NCBI GenBank assembly: GCA_028822155.1
Contig: JAPKEJ010000012.1
Coordinates: forward strand, 1 to 47,584
DNA length: 47,584 nt
DNA from: Porticoccaceae bacterium
GTDB lineage: Bacteria; Pseudomonadota; Gammaproteobacteria; Pseudomonadales; Porticoccaceae
Direction: 5' to 3'
Shown: in pieces, positions 9,856-19,319 of the stretch
Layout: every line of letters begins with the position of its first letter
Position numbering within the stretch: position 1 is the stretch's first letter
Program-made: the position numbers and the translations under genes
The notes under the pieces: model-generated
What the model saw: the letters and a program-made list of their open reading frames with translations, nothing else
Told to the model about the DNA's origin: nothing
Databases searched by the model: none

Positions 9856-10833
9856 ATGGCTCAGATTAATCTTTTACAAGCGGTCAACAGTGCGCTAGAT
9901 ACGGCAATGGATACAGACGACCGAGTTATTTGCTTGGGCGAGGATATTGGTAAATTTGGTGGTGTATTTCGAGCGACCAGTGATTTACAAGATAAGTATG
10001 GCAAAGCACGATGCTTTAATACGCCAATCACCGAGCAAGGCATAGTAGGGTTTTCAATTGGTCTGGCCGCACAAGGGTCGGTTGCAGTCGCAGAAATTCA
10101 GTTTGCTGATTATATCTTTCCAGCCTTTGATCAAATTGTGAATGAGGCGGCTAAATTTCGCTATCGCAGTGGTGATCAATTCAATTGTGGGGGTTTAACT
10201 ATCCGCGCGCCCTACGGTGGAGGCATTTCCGGTGGGCTGTATCACTCACAGTCACCGGAGGCCCACTTTTGTCATACCCCGGGGCTAAAGGTCGTTATTC
10301 CAAGCACAGCGTATCAAGCTAAAGGATTGCTGTTGGCCGCCATTAGAGATCCTGATCCGGTGATTTTCTTTGAACCAAAAGCTATTTACCGAGCCGAGGT
10401 CGGTGAAGTCCCTGAGACTGATTACGTCTTACCATTGGGCGTTGCCGAGGTGGTGACTCAAGGCTCTGATATTACCTTGGTAGGTTGGGGTGCGCAGATG
10501 CACCAGCTTCATCGGGCCTCAAACATGGCGGCTAAAGATGGAATTTCTTGTGAAGTAATTGATTTGCGCACACTTTTACCTTGGGATGTTGATACGGTAG
10601 CTCAGTCTGTGGGAAAAACAGGACGTCTAATTATTAGTCATGAGGCACCTCGCACTGGGGGCTTCGCCGGTGAGGTTTCAGCGACTATTCAAGAGCGTTG
10701 TTTTTTGTCATTAGAGGCACCCATTATGCGAATTACAGGTATGGACACGCCGTTTCCTCTGGTGTTTGAAAAAGAGTATATGCCGGACTATTTAAAGGTT
10801 TATGAAGCCATTAAGGCAAGCGTTAACTTCTAA
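9856..10833 (+). CDS. bkdA2: Branched-chain 2-oxoacid dehydrogenase, E1 component beta subunit
   Basis: This is the partner of BkdA1 and completes the thiamine-diphosphate site. I start at the ATG at 9856 (325 residues, [14 protein letters not shown]), which matches the family; the frame remains open back into bkdA1. Conserved segments are [34 protein letters not shown], and the C-terminal transketolase-like domain ([16 protein letters not shown]). It lies 10 bases after bkdA1 and 32 bases before the E2 gene. Confidence 0.95.
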   Translation: MAQINLLQAVNSALDTAMDTDDRVICLGEDIGKFGGVFRATSDLQDKYGKARCFNTPITEQGIVGFSIGLAAQGSVAVAEIQFADYIFPAFDQIVNEAAKFRYRSGDQFNCGGLTIRAPYGGGISGGLYHSQSPEAHFCHTPGLKVVIPSTAYQAKGLLLAAIRDPDPVIFFEPKAIYRAEVGEVPETDYVLPLGVAEVVTQGSDITLVGWGAQMHQLHRASNMAAKDGISCEVIDLRTLLPWDVDTVAQSVGKTGRLIISHEAPRTGGFAGEVSATIQERCFLSLEAPIMRITGMDTPFPLVFEKEYMPDYLKVYEAIKASVNF

Positions 10834-10865
10834 TAACGGGTTACCCAAGAACTAGGGAACAGGCT

Positions 10866-12074
10866 ATGAAAAAAGATTTTATTCTACCTGATATCGGTGA
10901 GGGCATCATCGAGTGCGAAGTGATCGAATGGAAGGTAAAAGAGGGCGATATTATTGAGGAAGATCAAATTGTCGCCGATGTCAGTACTGACAAAGCCATT
11001 GTTGAAATTCCGTCTATGTACCCTGGGCGAGTCGTCAAGCTTTACTATGCTGCAGGTGATATCGCTAAGGTCCACTCGCCACTTTACGCCATTGAAGTTG
11101 AGGATGAACAGGCCTCAGAAGCAGAGATCGAGCAGGAAACTATCGAGCCAAAGCTTGAGCTAGTAAAACAACAGCCGATTGCCAAGCACATCATCGATAA
11201 TACCAAGGTACTAACGACACCGGCAGTACGTAAGTTGGCTCGTCAGAATGATCTCGACCTTTCCAAAATTGCGGGGTCTGGAAAGCAAGGACGTGTATTA
11301 AAAGAAGACGTGCTGAGGTATCTAGATGAACCTTTGGCACCGATTGTCCCAGCGTTAGTCGCCGTGGCTAATGATCGCCGGGAACCTATTGTTGGGGTGC
11401 GCAAAATCATGGCGCGGCATATGACTGAATCAGTTTCAACCATCCCTCACTTTTCGTTTGTCGATGAAATAGATGTCACAGAGCTGATTAAACTAAAAGC
11501 CAGTTTGAAGGTGAGGTATGGTTCAGATGATCTTAAGATAACCCTGATGCCTTTACTGATGAAGACGCTTTCACTGTCCTTGCTAGCATTTCCTATTATT
11601 AATAGCCGCGTGGATAAGGGCTTTAGTGAAATAACCTACCTTGCTAGCCATAATATTGGCATGGCCGTAGATGGTAAAACAGGTTTGTTAGTGCCTAATA
11701 TAAAGAATGTACAGCAGCGATCGATAGTCGAAATAGCGCAAGAAATAGGGCGTTTAACAGGAGCTGCACGCTCCGGCATTATAAATCCCGCAGACTTAAA
11801 GGGCGGCACTGTTACGATTTCTAACATTGGTGCTATTGGTGGTATTTCAGCAGCACCCATCATCAATAAACCTGAAGTTGCCATTGTTGCTCTTGGTAAG
11901 ATTCAAGGACTACCGCGGTTTGATGGTAATGGCCAGTTAGTTGAACGACAGATTATGACGGTAAGTTGGTCAGGCGATCATCGAGTTATTGATGGCGCCA
12001 CTATCGCCCGTTTCAATAATCATTGGAAAGCGTATCTAGAAGCCCCTGAAACTATGATGGCAAATATGATCTGA
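10866..12074 (+). CDS. bkdB: Branched-chain 2-oxoacid dehydrogenase, E2 component (dihydrolipoyl acyltransferase)
   Basis: E2 is the core of the complex: it carries the acyl group on lipoate and transfers it to CoA. The 402-residue protein has one lipoyl domain (1-78, modified Lys43 in DVSTDKAIVEI), a peripheral subunit-binding domain (about 116-152, TTPAVRKLARQNDLDLS) and an acyltransferase domain with the catalytic HRVIDG near the end (His372, Asp376). No E3 (lipoamide dehydrogenase) gene follows. The complex therefore probably shares the E3 of another 2-oxoacid dehydrogenase. The stop lies 11 bases from that of the convergent amidohydrolase gene. Confidence 0.95.
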   Translation: MKKDFILPDIGEGIIECEVIEWKVKEGDIIEEDQIVADVSTDKAIVEIPSMYPGRVVKLYYAAGDIAKVHSPLYAIEVEDEQASEAEIEQETIEPKLELVKQQPIAKHIIDNTKVLTTPAVRKLARQNDLDLSKIAGSGKQGRVLKEDVLRYLDEPLAPIVPALVAVANDRREPIVGVRKIMARHMTESVSTIPHFSFVDEIDVTELIKLKASLKVRYGSDDLKITLMPLLMKTLSLSLLAFPIINSRVDKGFSEITYLASHNIGMAVDGKTGLLVPNIKNVQQRSIVEIAQEIGRLTGAARSGIINPADLKGGTVTISNIGAIGGISAAPIINKPEVAIVALGKIQGLPRFDGNGQLVERQIMTVSWSGDHRVIDGATIARFNNHWKAYLEAPETMMANMI

Positions 12075-12085
12075 AGAGGCCAAAT

Positions 12086-13402
12086 TTAGTTGTTAATAGC
12101 GGAATAGTTCTCCAATGTATTTATGATAATTTGCCCATTTTTCATAACGAATACTGGTTTTTCAAGGGCGCTCACATCTAATAGAGGATTTCCAGGTACG
12201 GCGATAATATCAGCCAATTTATTGACCTCAATACTTCCTATTCGATCATCCCACTGAAGTAATTCCGCCCCCACGCTAGTTCCGGCTTTAATGGCATCCA
12301 TCGGACTTAAACCAGCCTCTACTAATGTGGCAAATTCTCGGGCGCAGACATGTGACTCTACCGCGTAACCGCATAGATCTGAACCGACAGCTATCTTTAC
12401 ACCGGCTTTATGTGCTTTCCCGATCATTACTAGCCAATCATCTCTAAAAGATAAGTAAAAATCATCATTTTTGCTTTGTGCCAGCAGCTTTCCGCTATTA
12501 GCATAGTAGTCGCCTACATAAATGGTCGGTACATAGTAGGTCTGGTGTTCGACCATCAAGGCAATAGATTCCTCATCGAGATAACTGCCATGTTCAATTG
12601 ACCTTGCACCGGCAATAACCGCTTGATTGATGCCTGCTGTGGCATGGGCATGGGCTGCGACTGGAATGTTTTGTCGAGAGGCTTCTTCGATTGCTGCGCT
12701 CAGTTCTTCTGGACTAAAAGAGACATTTCTTGGATTATCACCGACAGACATAAATGCGCCAGTCACCATAATTTTTATCCAGTCAGACCCATACTTAATT
12801 TCTTTTCTAATAGCTTTGCGAATTTCATCAGGGCCATCAGCGATCAGTCCATCGGCGACAACGTTTTGTTCTGGAGAAAAATAATTAACATCACCTCCAC
12901 CTCCAGTGATCGAAATGTAGTGTGCAGCGCCTGTAAGACGAGGGCCGATGAAAATGCCAGCATCAATAGTTTTACGAATATCTTGGTTTGCATAGTAGAC
13001 ATCGCCATCGCCCATAACCCTAATGGTTGTCCATCCCGCCTGAAGTAAACGTTGTAGGTTAGAAAGTCCTAACAGCGCTTTGTAGGCCGAGGATCCCTGT
13101 AGGTGTGCATTCTGATAATCATTTTTATAGAGCAATGGATGCTCATGGGCGTTGATCATCCCAGGCATAAGAGTTGTGCCTGGAAGATTAACCTTCATAG
13201 CATCTTTTGGAATCCGGTTCACATCGACTATGGCTGTGATTTTAGACCCCGTCACTATGACAGCCTTGCCTTTCAGCAGATCATTTGATTTCCCATCGAT
13301 TACACCGTCTGCTACCAGCGCGTATTGTTCAGCAGATACATTGGATATGAGGGTAATTGTTAGGACGATGAGAGCCAGACGCAGAGCATTTAATATAGGC
13401 AT
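12086..13402 (-). CDS. Exported metal-dependent amidohydrolase (prolidase/imidazolonepropionase-like)
   Basis: A 438-residue amidohydrolase-superfamily protein with a signal peptide (about 1-24, ending VSAEQ), so it acts outside the cytoplasm. The metal-binding residues are visible: His86 and His88 in MINAHEHP, the probable carboxylated lysine in DWIKIMVTG (Lys210), His251/253 in VAAHAHATA, His271 in SIEHGSYL and Asp341 in AVGSDLCG. This set matches secreted Xaa-Pro/Xaa-Arg dipeptidases and related hydrolases of the same clan. The exact substrate, a dipeptide or another cyclic or linear amide, cannot be read from sequence. It diverges from the TPR-sulfotransferase gene, with a strong inverted repeat between them. 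Confidence 0.88.
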   Translation of the reverse strand: MPILNALRLALIVLTITLISNVSAEQYALVADGVIDGKSNDLLKGKAVIVTGSKITAIVDVNRIPKDAMKVNLPGTTLMPGMINAHEHPLLYKNDYQNAHLQGSSAYKALLGLSNLQRLLQAGWTTIRVMGDGDVYYANQDIRKTIDAGIFIGPRLTGAAHYISITGGGGDVNYFSPEQNVVADGLIADGPDEIRKAIRKEIKYGSDWIKIMVTGAFMSVGDNPRNVSFSPEELSAAIEEASRQNIPVAAHAHATAGINQAVIAGARSIEHGSYLDEESIALMVEHQTYYVPTIYVGDYYANSGKLLAQSKNDDFYLSFRDDWLVMIGKAHKAGVKIAVGSDLCGYAVESHVCAREFATLVEAGLSPMDAIKAGTSVGAELLQWDDRIGSIEVNKLADIIAVPGNPLLDVSALEKPVFVMKNGQIIINTLENYSAINN

Positions 13403-13430
13403 ACTATATTTTTCCCTTGGATTAATGTTT

Positions 13431-13462
13431 TAATTATATACTGGTTGTGCAGTATATAATTA
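13431..13462. promoter_or_regulatory. Perfect 13-bp inverted repeat, probable operator
   Basis: Two perfectly complementary 13-bp arms (13431-13443 and 13450-13462, inner half TATATACTG / CAGTATATA) flank a 6-base spacer GTTGTG. The site lies 28 bases upstream of the amidohydrolase start and 49 bases before the sulfotransferase start. No T-run follows, so it is unlikely to be a terminator. Size and symmetry suit a dimeric regulator controlling one or both divergent genes. No regulator gene is adjacent. Confidence 0.6.
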
Positions 13463-13511
13463 ATAATAAATATCAATAATATTCGCGTTTAGCAGTCGGT
13501 TTTTGACTTTC

Positions 13512-15542
13512 ATGAGATTTTTAAAAAGGCAGATATCTGTGGTAGAAAATAATCCTAGAAATACCTTTGATCGAGCAATTTCTTTATTAAAAAATGGTGC
13601 TCAAGATGAGGCTGAAACCCTTTGTAGGTCTTGGTTGTCTGAAAACGCGAGAGACGTTAATTTTTTGTCCTTATTAGGAAGCATACTGCTGCGCAAAAAT
13701 GATTTCGAGGAGGCGGAGAAGACTTTAAGAACGGTGACTCAGATAGCACCAGGCTACCCCAGTGTTCATGAGGATTTAGGTACGGTACTGCTAAATCTTG
13801 GAAGATCTGAAGAAGCGCTGATTTCTTTGCAGAAGGCTATAGAGCAGAACCCAAACAGTGCGAGTGCATTTTCTAAACTGGGGGGCGCACTTAAAAGTTT
13901 GGGCCGAGATGAGGCTGGTGATGCTGCTTTAACACATGCCGCCAGCATGTCGCCTGTTCAGGCTAATTTAGAAAAAGCGACGAAGTTTTTTGCGGAAGGA
14001 AAGTTTCGTGAGGCCGAGGCTATTGCGAAAGAAGTACTGGCTGCCAATCCTCGTGATGTGAATGCTGGACTTTTGCTTGGCAGGATTGCACTTCACGCAC
14101 GTGCTTTTAGCGAAGCCGAGAAGCTGTTACGAAAAGTAGTAGAAATGGCGCCCAGGTTCATGATTGCCTGGCACGATTTAGGAACTGCGCTTAAAGAACA
14201 AGGTAAAGAAGAGGAGGCTATTAAGGCTCTTGAGCAAGCTTTAGAACTTGAGCCAAACAACGCTTCATCGCATTATTATTATGCGGCAGCCTTGGCAATG
14301 GCAGGTCGAACTGAGGATTCGGCGGGTGCTTATAAACGCGCGGTAACTCTGGATCCGGGTTTGGCCGGGGCTTATATCGGCCTTGGACACGTGCTGAAAA
14401 CACTGGGTGATCAAGAAGGAGGCATTGAAGCCTATCGAGCCGCTATTGCACTTCGGCCCAATTTTGGAGAAATTTACTTTAGCCTTTCAAATCTAAAAAC
14501 ATTCCGCTTTAGTGACACTGAAATTGAGGATATGGTTGAGCGTATTAATCAGGAGTCTCTTCCTTCAGAGTCGATAGTGCATTTTGCTTTCAGTTTGGGT
14601 AAAGCCTTCGAAGATAAAAAGGATTATGACCTTGCCTATCAGTACTATAGTCAAGGAAATGGAGAACATCGAAATAGTATTGCCTATGATCCCGTGCAAA
14701 CGGAAGTGGCGCATACCAAGATTAAAGAAACCTTTTCTCGTGAATTTTTCGACAGAATGAAAGAAAGCCAAGTTGGGGTTCAAGACCCTGCCCCGATTTT
14801 TATCATTGGGCTTCCAAGATCAGGCTCAACCCTACTCGAACAAATTTTGGCTAGCCATAGCCTAGTTGATGGTACCAGTGAATTACCCGATCTTGGGGTT
14901 GTCTCACAGATGATTAGCAATAAAGCGCAAGGCAGAGTTTTTCCTGATGGCATTCTTCAAATGAGTGACGCTGAGATAACTCAACTGGGGCAGGAGTATT
15001 TCGATAGAACCCAACGACATCGTCGCGGCGCACCATTCTTTACGGACAAGATGCCGAATAATTTTGCTCACGTAGGGCTCATACAAGCAATAATGCCCAA
15101 TGCAAAGATTATAGATGCCCGCCGCCACCCCTTAGATAGTTGCGTAGGTTGCTTTAAGCAACATTTCGCTAAAGGACAGACATTTACCTATGATACGTTT
15201 GAGTTGGGTGAGTTTTATCTCGAATATGATCAATTAATGGGTCACTGGGATGAGGTTTTGCCTGGCAAGGTTTTGCGAGTTCAGTATGAAGATGTTGTTC
15301 AGGATTTGGAGACACAAGTTAGGCGTATTTTAGATTATTGTGATCTTCCTTTTGAAGAAGCTTGTGTGAATTTTCACGAAACAAAACGATCTGTCAGAAC
15401 TGCAAGTTCTGAGCAAGTTAGGCAACCGATCTACAACAAATCAATGAATACCTGGCAACGGTTTGATGCACATATTGGCACGCTAAAAGAAATTTTGGCA
15501 CCTTTGTTAAATGAATCTGATCCAACGATTATAGAGCGGTAA
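13512..15542 (+). CDS. TPR-repeat sulfotransferase
   Basis: This 676-residue protein joins an N-terminal array of about eight to nine TPR repeats (residues about 15-330; e.g. AWHDLGTALKEQGKEEEAIK) to a C-terminal sulfotransferase domain from about residue 425. The PAPS-binding loop is GLPRSGSTLLEQI, and a later conserved block is DARRHPLDSCVGCFKQ with the downstream QYEDVV and WQRF motifs. It probably transfers sulfate from PAPS to a protein or small acceptor chosen by the TPR array. I use the ATG at 13512; a TTG three codons upstream is in frame and a GTG slightly downstream is also possible. The next gene begins 5 bases after the stop, so they form one operon. Confidence 0.9.
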   Translation: MRFLKRQISVVENNPRNTFDRAISLLKNGAQDEAETLCRSWLSENARDVNFLSLLGSILLRKNDFEEAEKTLRTVTQIAPGYPSVHEDLGTVLLNLGRSEEALISLQKAIEQNPNSASAFSKLGGALKSLGRDEAGDAALTHAASMSPVQANLEKATKFFAEGKFREAEAIAKEVLAANPRDVNAGLLLGRIALHARAFSEAEKLLRKVVEMAPRFMIAWHDLGTALKEQGKEEEAIKALEQALELEPNNASSHYYYAAALAMAGRTEDSAGAYKRAVTLDPGLAGAYIGLGHVLKTLGDQEGGIEAYRAAIALRPNFGEIYFSLSNLKTFRFSDTEIEDMVERINQESLPSESIVHFAFSLGKAFEDKKDYDLAYQYYSQGNGEHRNSIAYDPVQTEVAHTKIKETFSREFFDRMKESQVGVQDPAPIFIIGLPRSGSTLLEQILASHSLVDGTSELPDLGVVSQMISNKAQGRVFPDGILQMSDAEITQLGQEYFDRTQRHRRGAPFFTDKMPNNFAHVGLIQAIMPNAKIIDARRHPLDSCVGCFKQHFAKGQTFTYDTFELGEFYLEYDQLMGHWDEVLPGKVLRVQYEDVVQDLETQVRRILDYCDLPFEEACVNFHETKRSVRTASSEQVRQPIYNKSMNTWQRFDAHIGTLKEILAPLLNESDPTIIER

Positions 15543-15547
15543 TCTCA

Positions 15548-16474
15548 ATGAATTTACCTAAGTTGATTGCGACCTCGGTGGTACGAGGTAGCGAGAAAGG
15601 ACAGAGTCATGGTGGTGTTTATACCATTGACTTCGATAGTCAGGCGGTAGAGCAACATATTGACTGGAATGACGGTGATATTGATTTTTCAGGGCGTGGT
15701 TGGGATAGGGGTCTTCGTGGTATAGAATTCATCGATCAGCAAGTATGGATTGCCGCGAGTGACGAGCTTTTTTGCTACAGCCCCGAGTTTGAGTTGCTAG
15801 GATCCTATCGCAACGAATACCTAAAGCATTGCCATGAAATAAGCCGACGTGATCATTTATTGTTTTTGACCTCAACCGGCTACGATAGTGTTCTGGTATT
15901 CAATCTAAAAACCCTGAGTTTTATTTGGGGCTTATATGTTTCTCGAAACGGTGATGACTGGACGGGGCAACGATTTGATCCTATGGGTCAAAGTGGCCCT
16001 CCGTTCTCAAATAACTACCATATTAATATGATACACGTTGCAGAAACCGGTGTTTACTTCAGCGGGTTGCATACACGTGCTCTGCTAAGGCTTTCATCTG
16101 ATATGAGTATTGCCAAGGTTTGCAGTCTTCCAGAAGGAATACACAATGCCAGACCTTTTCTTGAGGGTGTAATATTTAATGACACGAAGAGTGACGTGAT
16201 ACGTCATGTCCGTCGAAATGGTGAGTCGATTGTATTGCCAGTCCCTACCTACAAGACAGAAGAGCTGCAGTTTCATGGTGTTGATGACACTAAAGTTGCC
16301 AGACAGGCCTTTGGGCGTGGCCTATGCGTGGTGAACGATTGTTTAATAGCGGCAGGTTCATCACCGTCCACTATTAGTTTATATGATGTTGGGTCTAAGG
16401 AACGTATTTCGGCCGTGAACTTGACCATGGATATACGCAATGCGATACATGGACTAGAGGTATGGCCTTTTTAA
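15548..16474 (+). CDS. TIGR03032-like (DUF4915) protein, probable beta-propeller
   Basis: A 308-residue protein without signal peptide or membrane helix. It contains repeated blade-like segments, for example GVYTIDFDSQAVEQHIDW, RGLRGIEFIDQQVWIAASDEL, HDHL-type turns and FSGLHTRALLRLSSD, with conserved KHCHEI and NYHINM segments. This matches my memory of the TIGR03032/DUF4915 group, which is often coupled to TPR-sulfotransferases; function is unknown. The tight spacing to the upstream sulfotransferase gene (5 bases) supports a joint role, for example in recognising the acceptor. It ends just before a strong bidirectional terminator. Confidence 0.75.
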   Translation: MNLPKLIATSVVRGSEKGQSHGGVYTIDFDSQAVEQHIDWNDGDIDFSGRGWDRGLRGIEFIDQQVWIAASDELFCYSPEFELLGSYRNEYLKHCHEISRRDHLLFLTSTGYDSVLVFNLKTLSFIWGLYVSRNGDDWTGQRFDPMGQSGPPFSNNYHINMIHVAETGVYFSGLHTRALLRLSSDMSIAKVCSLPEGIHNARPFLEGVIFNDTKSDVIRHVRRNGESIVLPVPTYKTEELQFHGVDDTKVARQAFGRGLCVVNDCLIAAGSSPSTISLYDVGSKERISAVNLTMDIRNAIHGLEVWPF

Positions 16475-16494
16475 CTAAATAATATTGCAGGCAT

Positions 16495-16525
16495 AAAAAA
16501 AGGCACGCTAAGCGTGCCTTTTTTT
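16495..16525. terminator. Bidirectional Rho-independent terminator
   Basis: A perfect GGCACGC/GCGTGCC stem with loop TAA (16502-16518) is flanked by seven A on the left and seven T on the right. It can end both the + strand sulfotransferase operon and the - strand TonB-receptor gene, which converge here. Confidence 0.92.
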
Positions 16526-16538
16526 GTTGAAGTAAAAC

Positions 16539-18911
16539 CTAGAAATATCGTCTTAAAGAAATACTATAGTTTCTGGGTCGTACTATGTTGTTACTATTGC
16601 GACCATAATATGGATCGAAATCCGAGGAGTCTTTAAAGGCTATCCCTCTTTCGTCTGTAATATTGCTTAGGCTCAGCTGAGCTTTCCAATCACCCATCTC
16701 ATAACCCATGACAAGATCCGATATACGGTAATCGCCTTGAGTCTGTCTCGGCGCATTAGCACCATCAGTGACTCGATTGAGCGAGGTTCCGTTATACGAG
16801 TGCTGGAAACGCATGAAGGCGTCCCCGCCATCAAACAGTTCTAGTTGGGTCGTATATTCCAAGTAAAACGAATATGAGGTATCAGCAAACAACGGAAGAG
16901 CTGACTTACTTACGAGACCTAACGGAGCCTGACCACCAGGGAAGCGATCGTCAGCATAAGTTTCTGGCGCATCCACATAGGCGTGAAAGATCCTTGTGAT
17001 GTTAAAGCCTACTTGAAGGTTCTCACCGACTACTGCCTTTATATCCAGATCAGCACCACTAATGGTTGCATCACCTAAATTGGCCACAACTGCTTGCCAA
17101 GGCTCTCCTATAGCAAAACTTGGATCGGTTACTTCTAGCTGCATATCGTTCCATGTCATATCATAGAGAGTCGCATTAACCTGAATTTTACCGTCATTCC
17201 AATTCGATTTCAGACCAATCTCAGTATTTTCGACAATGTCCGATCCGTAATCAACAGGTAGGGTTGGTATACCTCTACCTCGGTTCGTGCCACCCACTCG
17301 AAACCCTTCTGAATAGACGGTCCAGATCATTAAGTTATCGGCAAGGTCGTATTGCAGCCCGAATTTTGGGATAAAACCATCATCTGAAGCGCTACGAGGC
17401 GGTGTTGCTAAGTTTGGATTGCCATATGGTTTTTCAACAAAGTACTCTATGTTTCTATCAACCTCATACCAACGTCCGCCCGCAAGGAGCGACAATCGAT
17501 CTGTCAGTTTGATATCAATCTCACCGAAAACCGCTTTGTCTTGTCGCGAGGTGCTTTGATCTGAGTACCACCAGGCATCAGTTGGTGCGATGGTCATGTC
17601 GTAATAAGCAGCATATCCAGCCCAAGCTGCAAATGCAGGTGAGTTGGCGTAGCCATCAACATAACTTTTAAAGTCCCAGTTTTCATCCGAGTCCATGTAG
17701 AATGCACCCACAGTCCAATCAACTTTATCAGAGGAACCGGTTAGACGAACCTCGAATGTAGTAGATTCATTTTTCTGATCGTTAGTTAGATATCCAATGG
17801 GGTCTGTGCCGAAATCATATGTGGCATAACCTAAATAGGTGCCGAAGGTGTACATGAAGTAGGCAGTATAGGTCTGAGTATCATGCTGATAGAAAGTTTC
17901 GCGATCATAGTAGGAACCCGCGACCGTTAAGTCAGCGAACCCTAGGTCCCCTTCTATCACTAAGCTAGTTTGGGTCCAGTCGTCAGTCCGGAACTCGTCA
18001 TAGAATTTGACAGTTTCAAGATCACCAACGGTTTCATCCATGTCATTAAAGCCATTGGCCGTAATTTCTTGGAAGTTGGTGGTTAGAGTAGCGGACCAGT
18101 CATCCGATACAAGCCATTTCGCTGATATTCGACCACCAGACCATTCTACGTTATTAATATCATCTTCAACATTGCCGGCATTGCTCTTAAGGCCACCAAG
18201 GCCACTGTACGCGTCGACTACAGTCATTCCAGACACGCTATCTACAAAGCCGCCATCTTCGGCACTAAAGCCAGATAATCGAATCGCAAGCTTATCTTTT
18301 ATGACAGGGATGTTAACCGTAGCGTCAAAATCATATCCATTATCGCCTTTTGCGACTCCTGACATTCCTAAGCCAATATCAGCAGAAAATTCTGACGTAT
18401 CGGGCTTGTTGGTAATGACTCGAATGGTACCTGTTTGCGATGAGGCTCCAAATAAAGTTGATTGAGGGCCGGCTAAGGCTTCCACTCGAGCAATGTCAAC
18501 GGGATAAACGTCGGGTGCCATAGATGTCATTGACATAGGCTGCTCATCTAAATATATAGCTGCCGTTGGGTCAACTAAGAACCCGCCACCGTCGCTTACT
18601 CCGCGAAAGACAATAGTATTTTGGCCGGGAGCCGTCGTCTGAACACTAAGGTTACCGACGAATCGAGAAAAGTCTTCAAGAGTCGTTATGCCTTGTTTCT
18701 GTAGATCATCACCTGACAGGCTCTGAACAGTCATGGGGATATCTTGAGTAGATTCAGCTCGTTGGCGTGCTGTTACGATAATTTCTTCAAGGGACGCGTC
18801 TTGACCTAGCGCTACGGGTGGTCCTATTAAACCTAAAGCCGTCGCCATAGAGGTAACAATTAACTTCCTTCGAATTGAAAATTTTCTTTGTGATTGGTCT
18901 ACATTAGCCAT
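16539..18911 (-). CDS. TonB-dependent outer-membrane receptor
   Basis: A 790-residue TonB-dependent receptor that imports a bulky substrate across the outer membrane using energy from TonB-ExbBD. It has a signal peptide (about 1-37, ending VALGQ), a TonB-box-like LEEIIVTARQR right after it, a plug domain (about 50-165, ending in a GTIRVITNKP segment typical of the subclass), and a 22-strand barrel ending in the sorting signal YSISLRRYF. The subclass is common in marine and sphingomonad genomes, where ligands range from plant and algal compounds to steroids and siderophores. The ligand here is unknown. It is transcribed divergently from the hydroxylase-family gene and converges on the sulfotransferase operon. 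Confidence 0.95.
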   Translation of the reverse strand: MANVDQSQRKFSIRRKLIVTSMATALGLIGPPVALGQDASLEEIIVTARQRAESTQDIPMTVQSLSGDDLQKQGITTLEDFSRFVGNLSVQTTAPGQNTIVFRGVSDGGGFLVDPTAAIYLDEQPMSMTSMAPDVYPVDIARVEALAGPQSTLFGASSQTGTIRVITNKPDTSEFSADIGLGMSGVAKGDNGYDFDATVNIPVIKDKLAIRLSGFSAEDGGFVDSVSGMTVVDAYSGLGGLKSNAGNVEDDINNVEWSGGRISAKWLVSDDWSATLTTNFQEITANGFNDMDETVGDLETVKFYDEFRTDDWTQTSLVIEGDLGFADLTVAGSYYDRETFYQHDTQTYTAYFMYTFGTYLGYATYDFGTDPIGYLTNDQKNESTTFEVRLTGSSDKVDWTVGAFYMDSDENWDFKSYVDGYANSPAFAAWAGYAAYYDMTIAPTDAWWYSDQSTSRQDKAVFGEIDIKLTDRLSLLAGGRWYEVDRNIEYFVEKPYGNPNLATPPRSASDDGFIPKFGLQYDLADNLMIWTVYSEGFRVGGTNRGRGIPTLPVDYGSDIVENTEIGLKSNWNDGKIQVNATLYDMTWNDMQLEVTDPSFAIGEPWQAVVANLGDATISGADLDIKAVVGENLQVGFNITRIFHAYVDAPETYADDRFPGGQAPLGLVSKSALPLFADTSYSFYLEYTTQLELFDGGDAFMRFQHSYNGTSLNRVTDGANAPRQTQGDYRISDLVMGYEMGDWKAQLSLSNITDERGIAFKDSSDFDPYYGRNSNNIVRPRNYSISLRRYF

Positions 18912-19319
18912 TATTCTTCCCTCAAAAATGTCCGTTAAAGCCTGTTGTAATAAGTCATACTATTTTATGTCGGCCTTGGGACTGTTGATAAACTGAACAT
19001 TAATATACTTATAGGTCGTCTGACATGTCAATGGGACGTGCTCTATAATTTTCCTTACCTACCTCTTAGGGTAGTGCATTTTTATGTTTAGGTAAATACT
19101 TTTTTAGGGGAGCTAAAACCAGATATCATGCTAATAAGTTTAGTTCTGGTGAGGATTTTTGCGACACATTGCCTTATGCTATGGCGGCAGAAGACTGTAT
19201 TAAATGCGTATACGTATGGTGGGCCCGTTTAACTTTTCATTGAAACCTTATCGGTTGACTTGTTGATCTTCCCATTTTACTGTTAGCCAAATAAAAAATT
19301 GAGATGAGTGATAGGGTCT
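18912..19319. promoter_or_regulatory. Divergent intergenic region, TonB receptor / hydroxylase
   Basis: This 408-base region has no convincing open frame. It must hold the promoters of both flanking genes. It contains a 10-bp palindrome TGACATGTCA at 19021-19030 and an 8-bp palindrome CGTATACG at 19207-19214. Neither could be tied to a known regulator. Confidence 0.35.

Noticed and set aside
12623-13048. A 141-codon + strand frame
   Set aside because: Lies wholly inside the amidohydrolase gene on the other strand; its residues do not form a domain I know.
19021-19030. Palindrome TGACATGTCA
   Set aside because: Mentioned within the intergenic entry but too short on its own to call a binding site.
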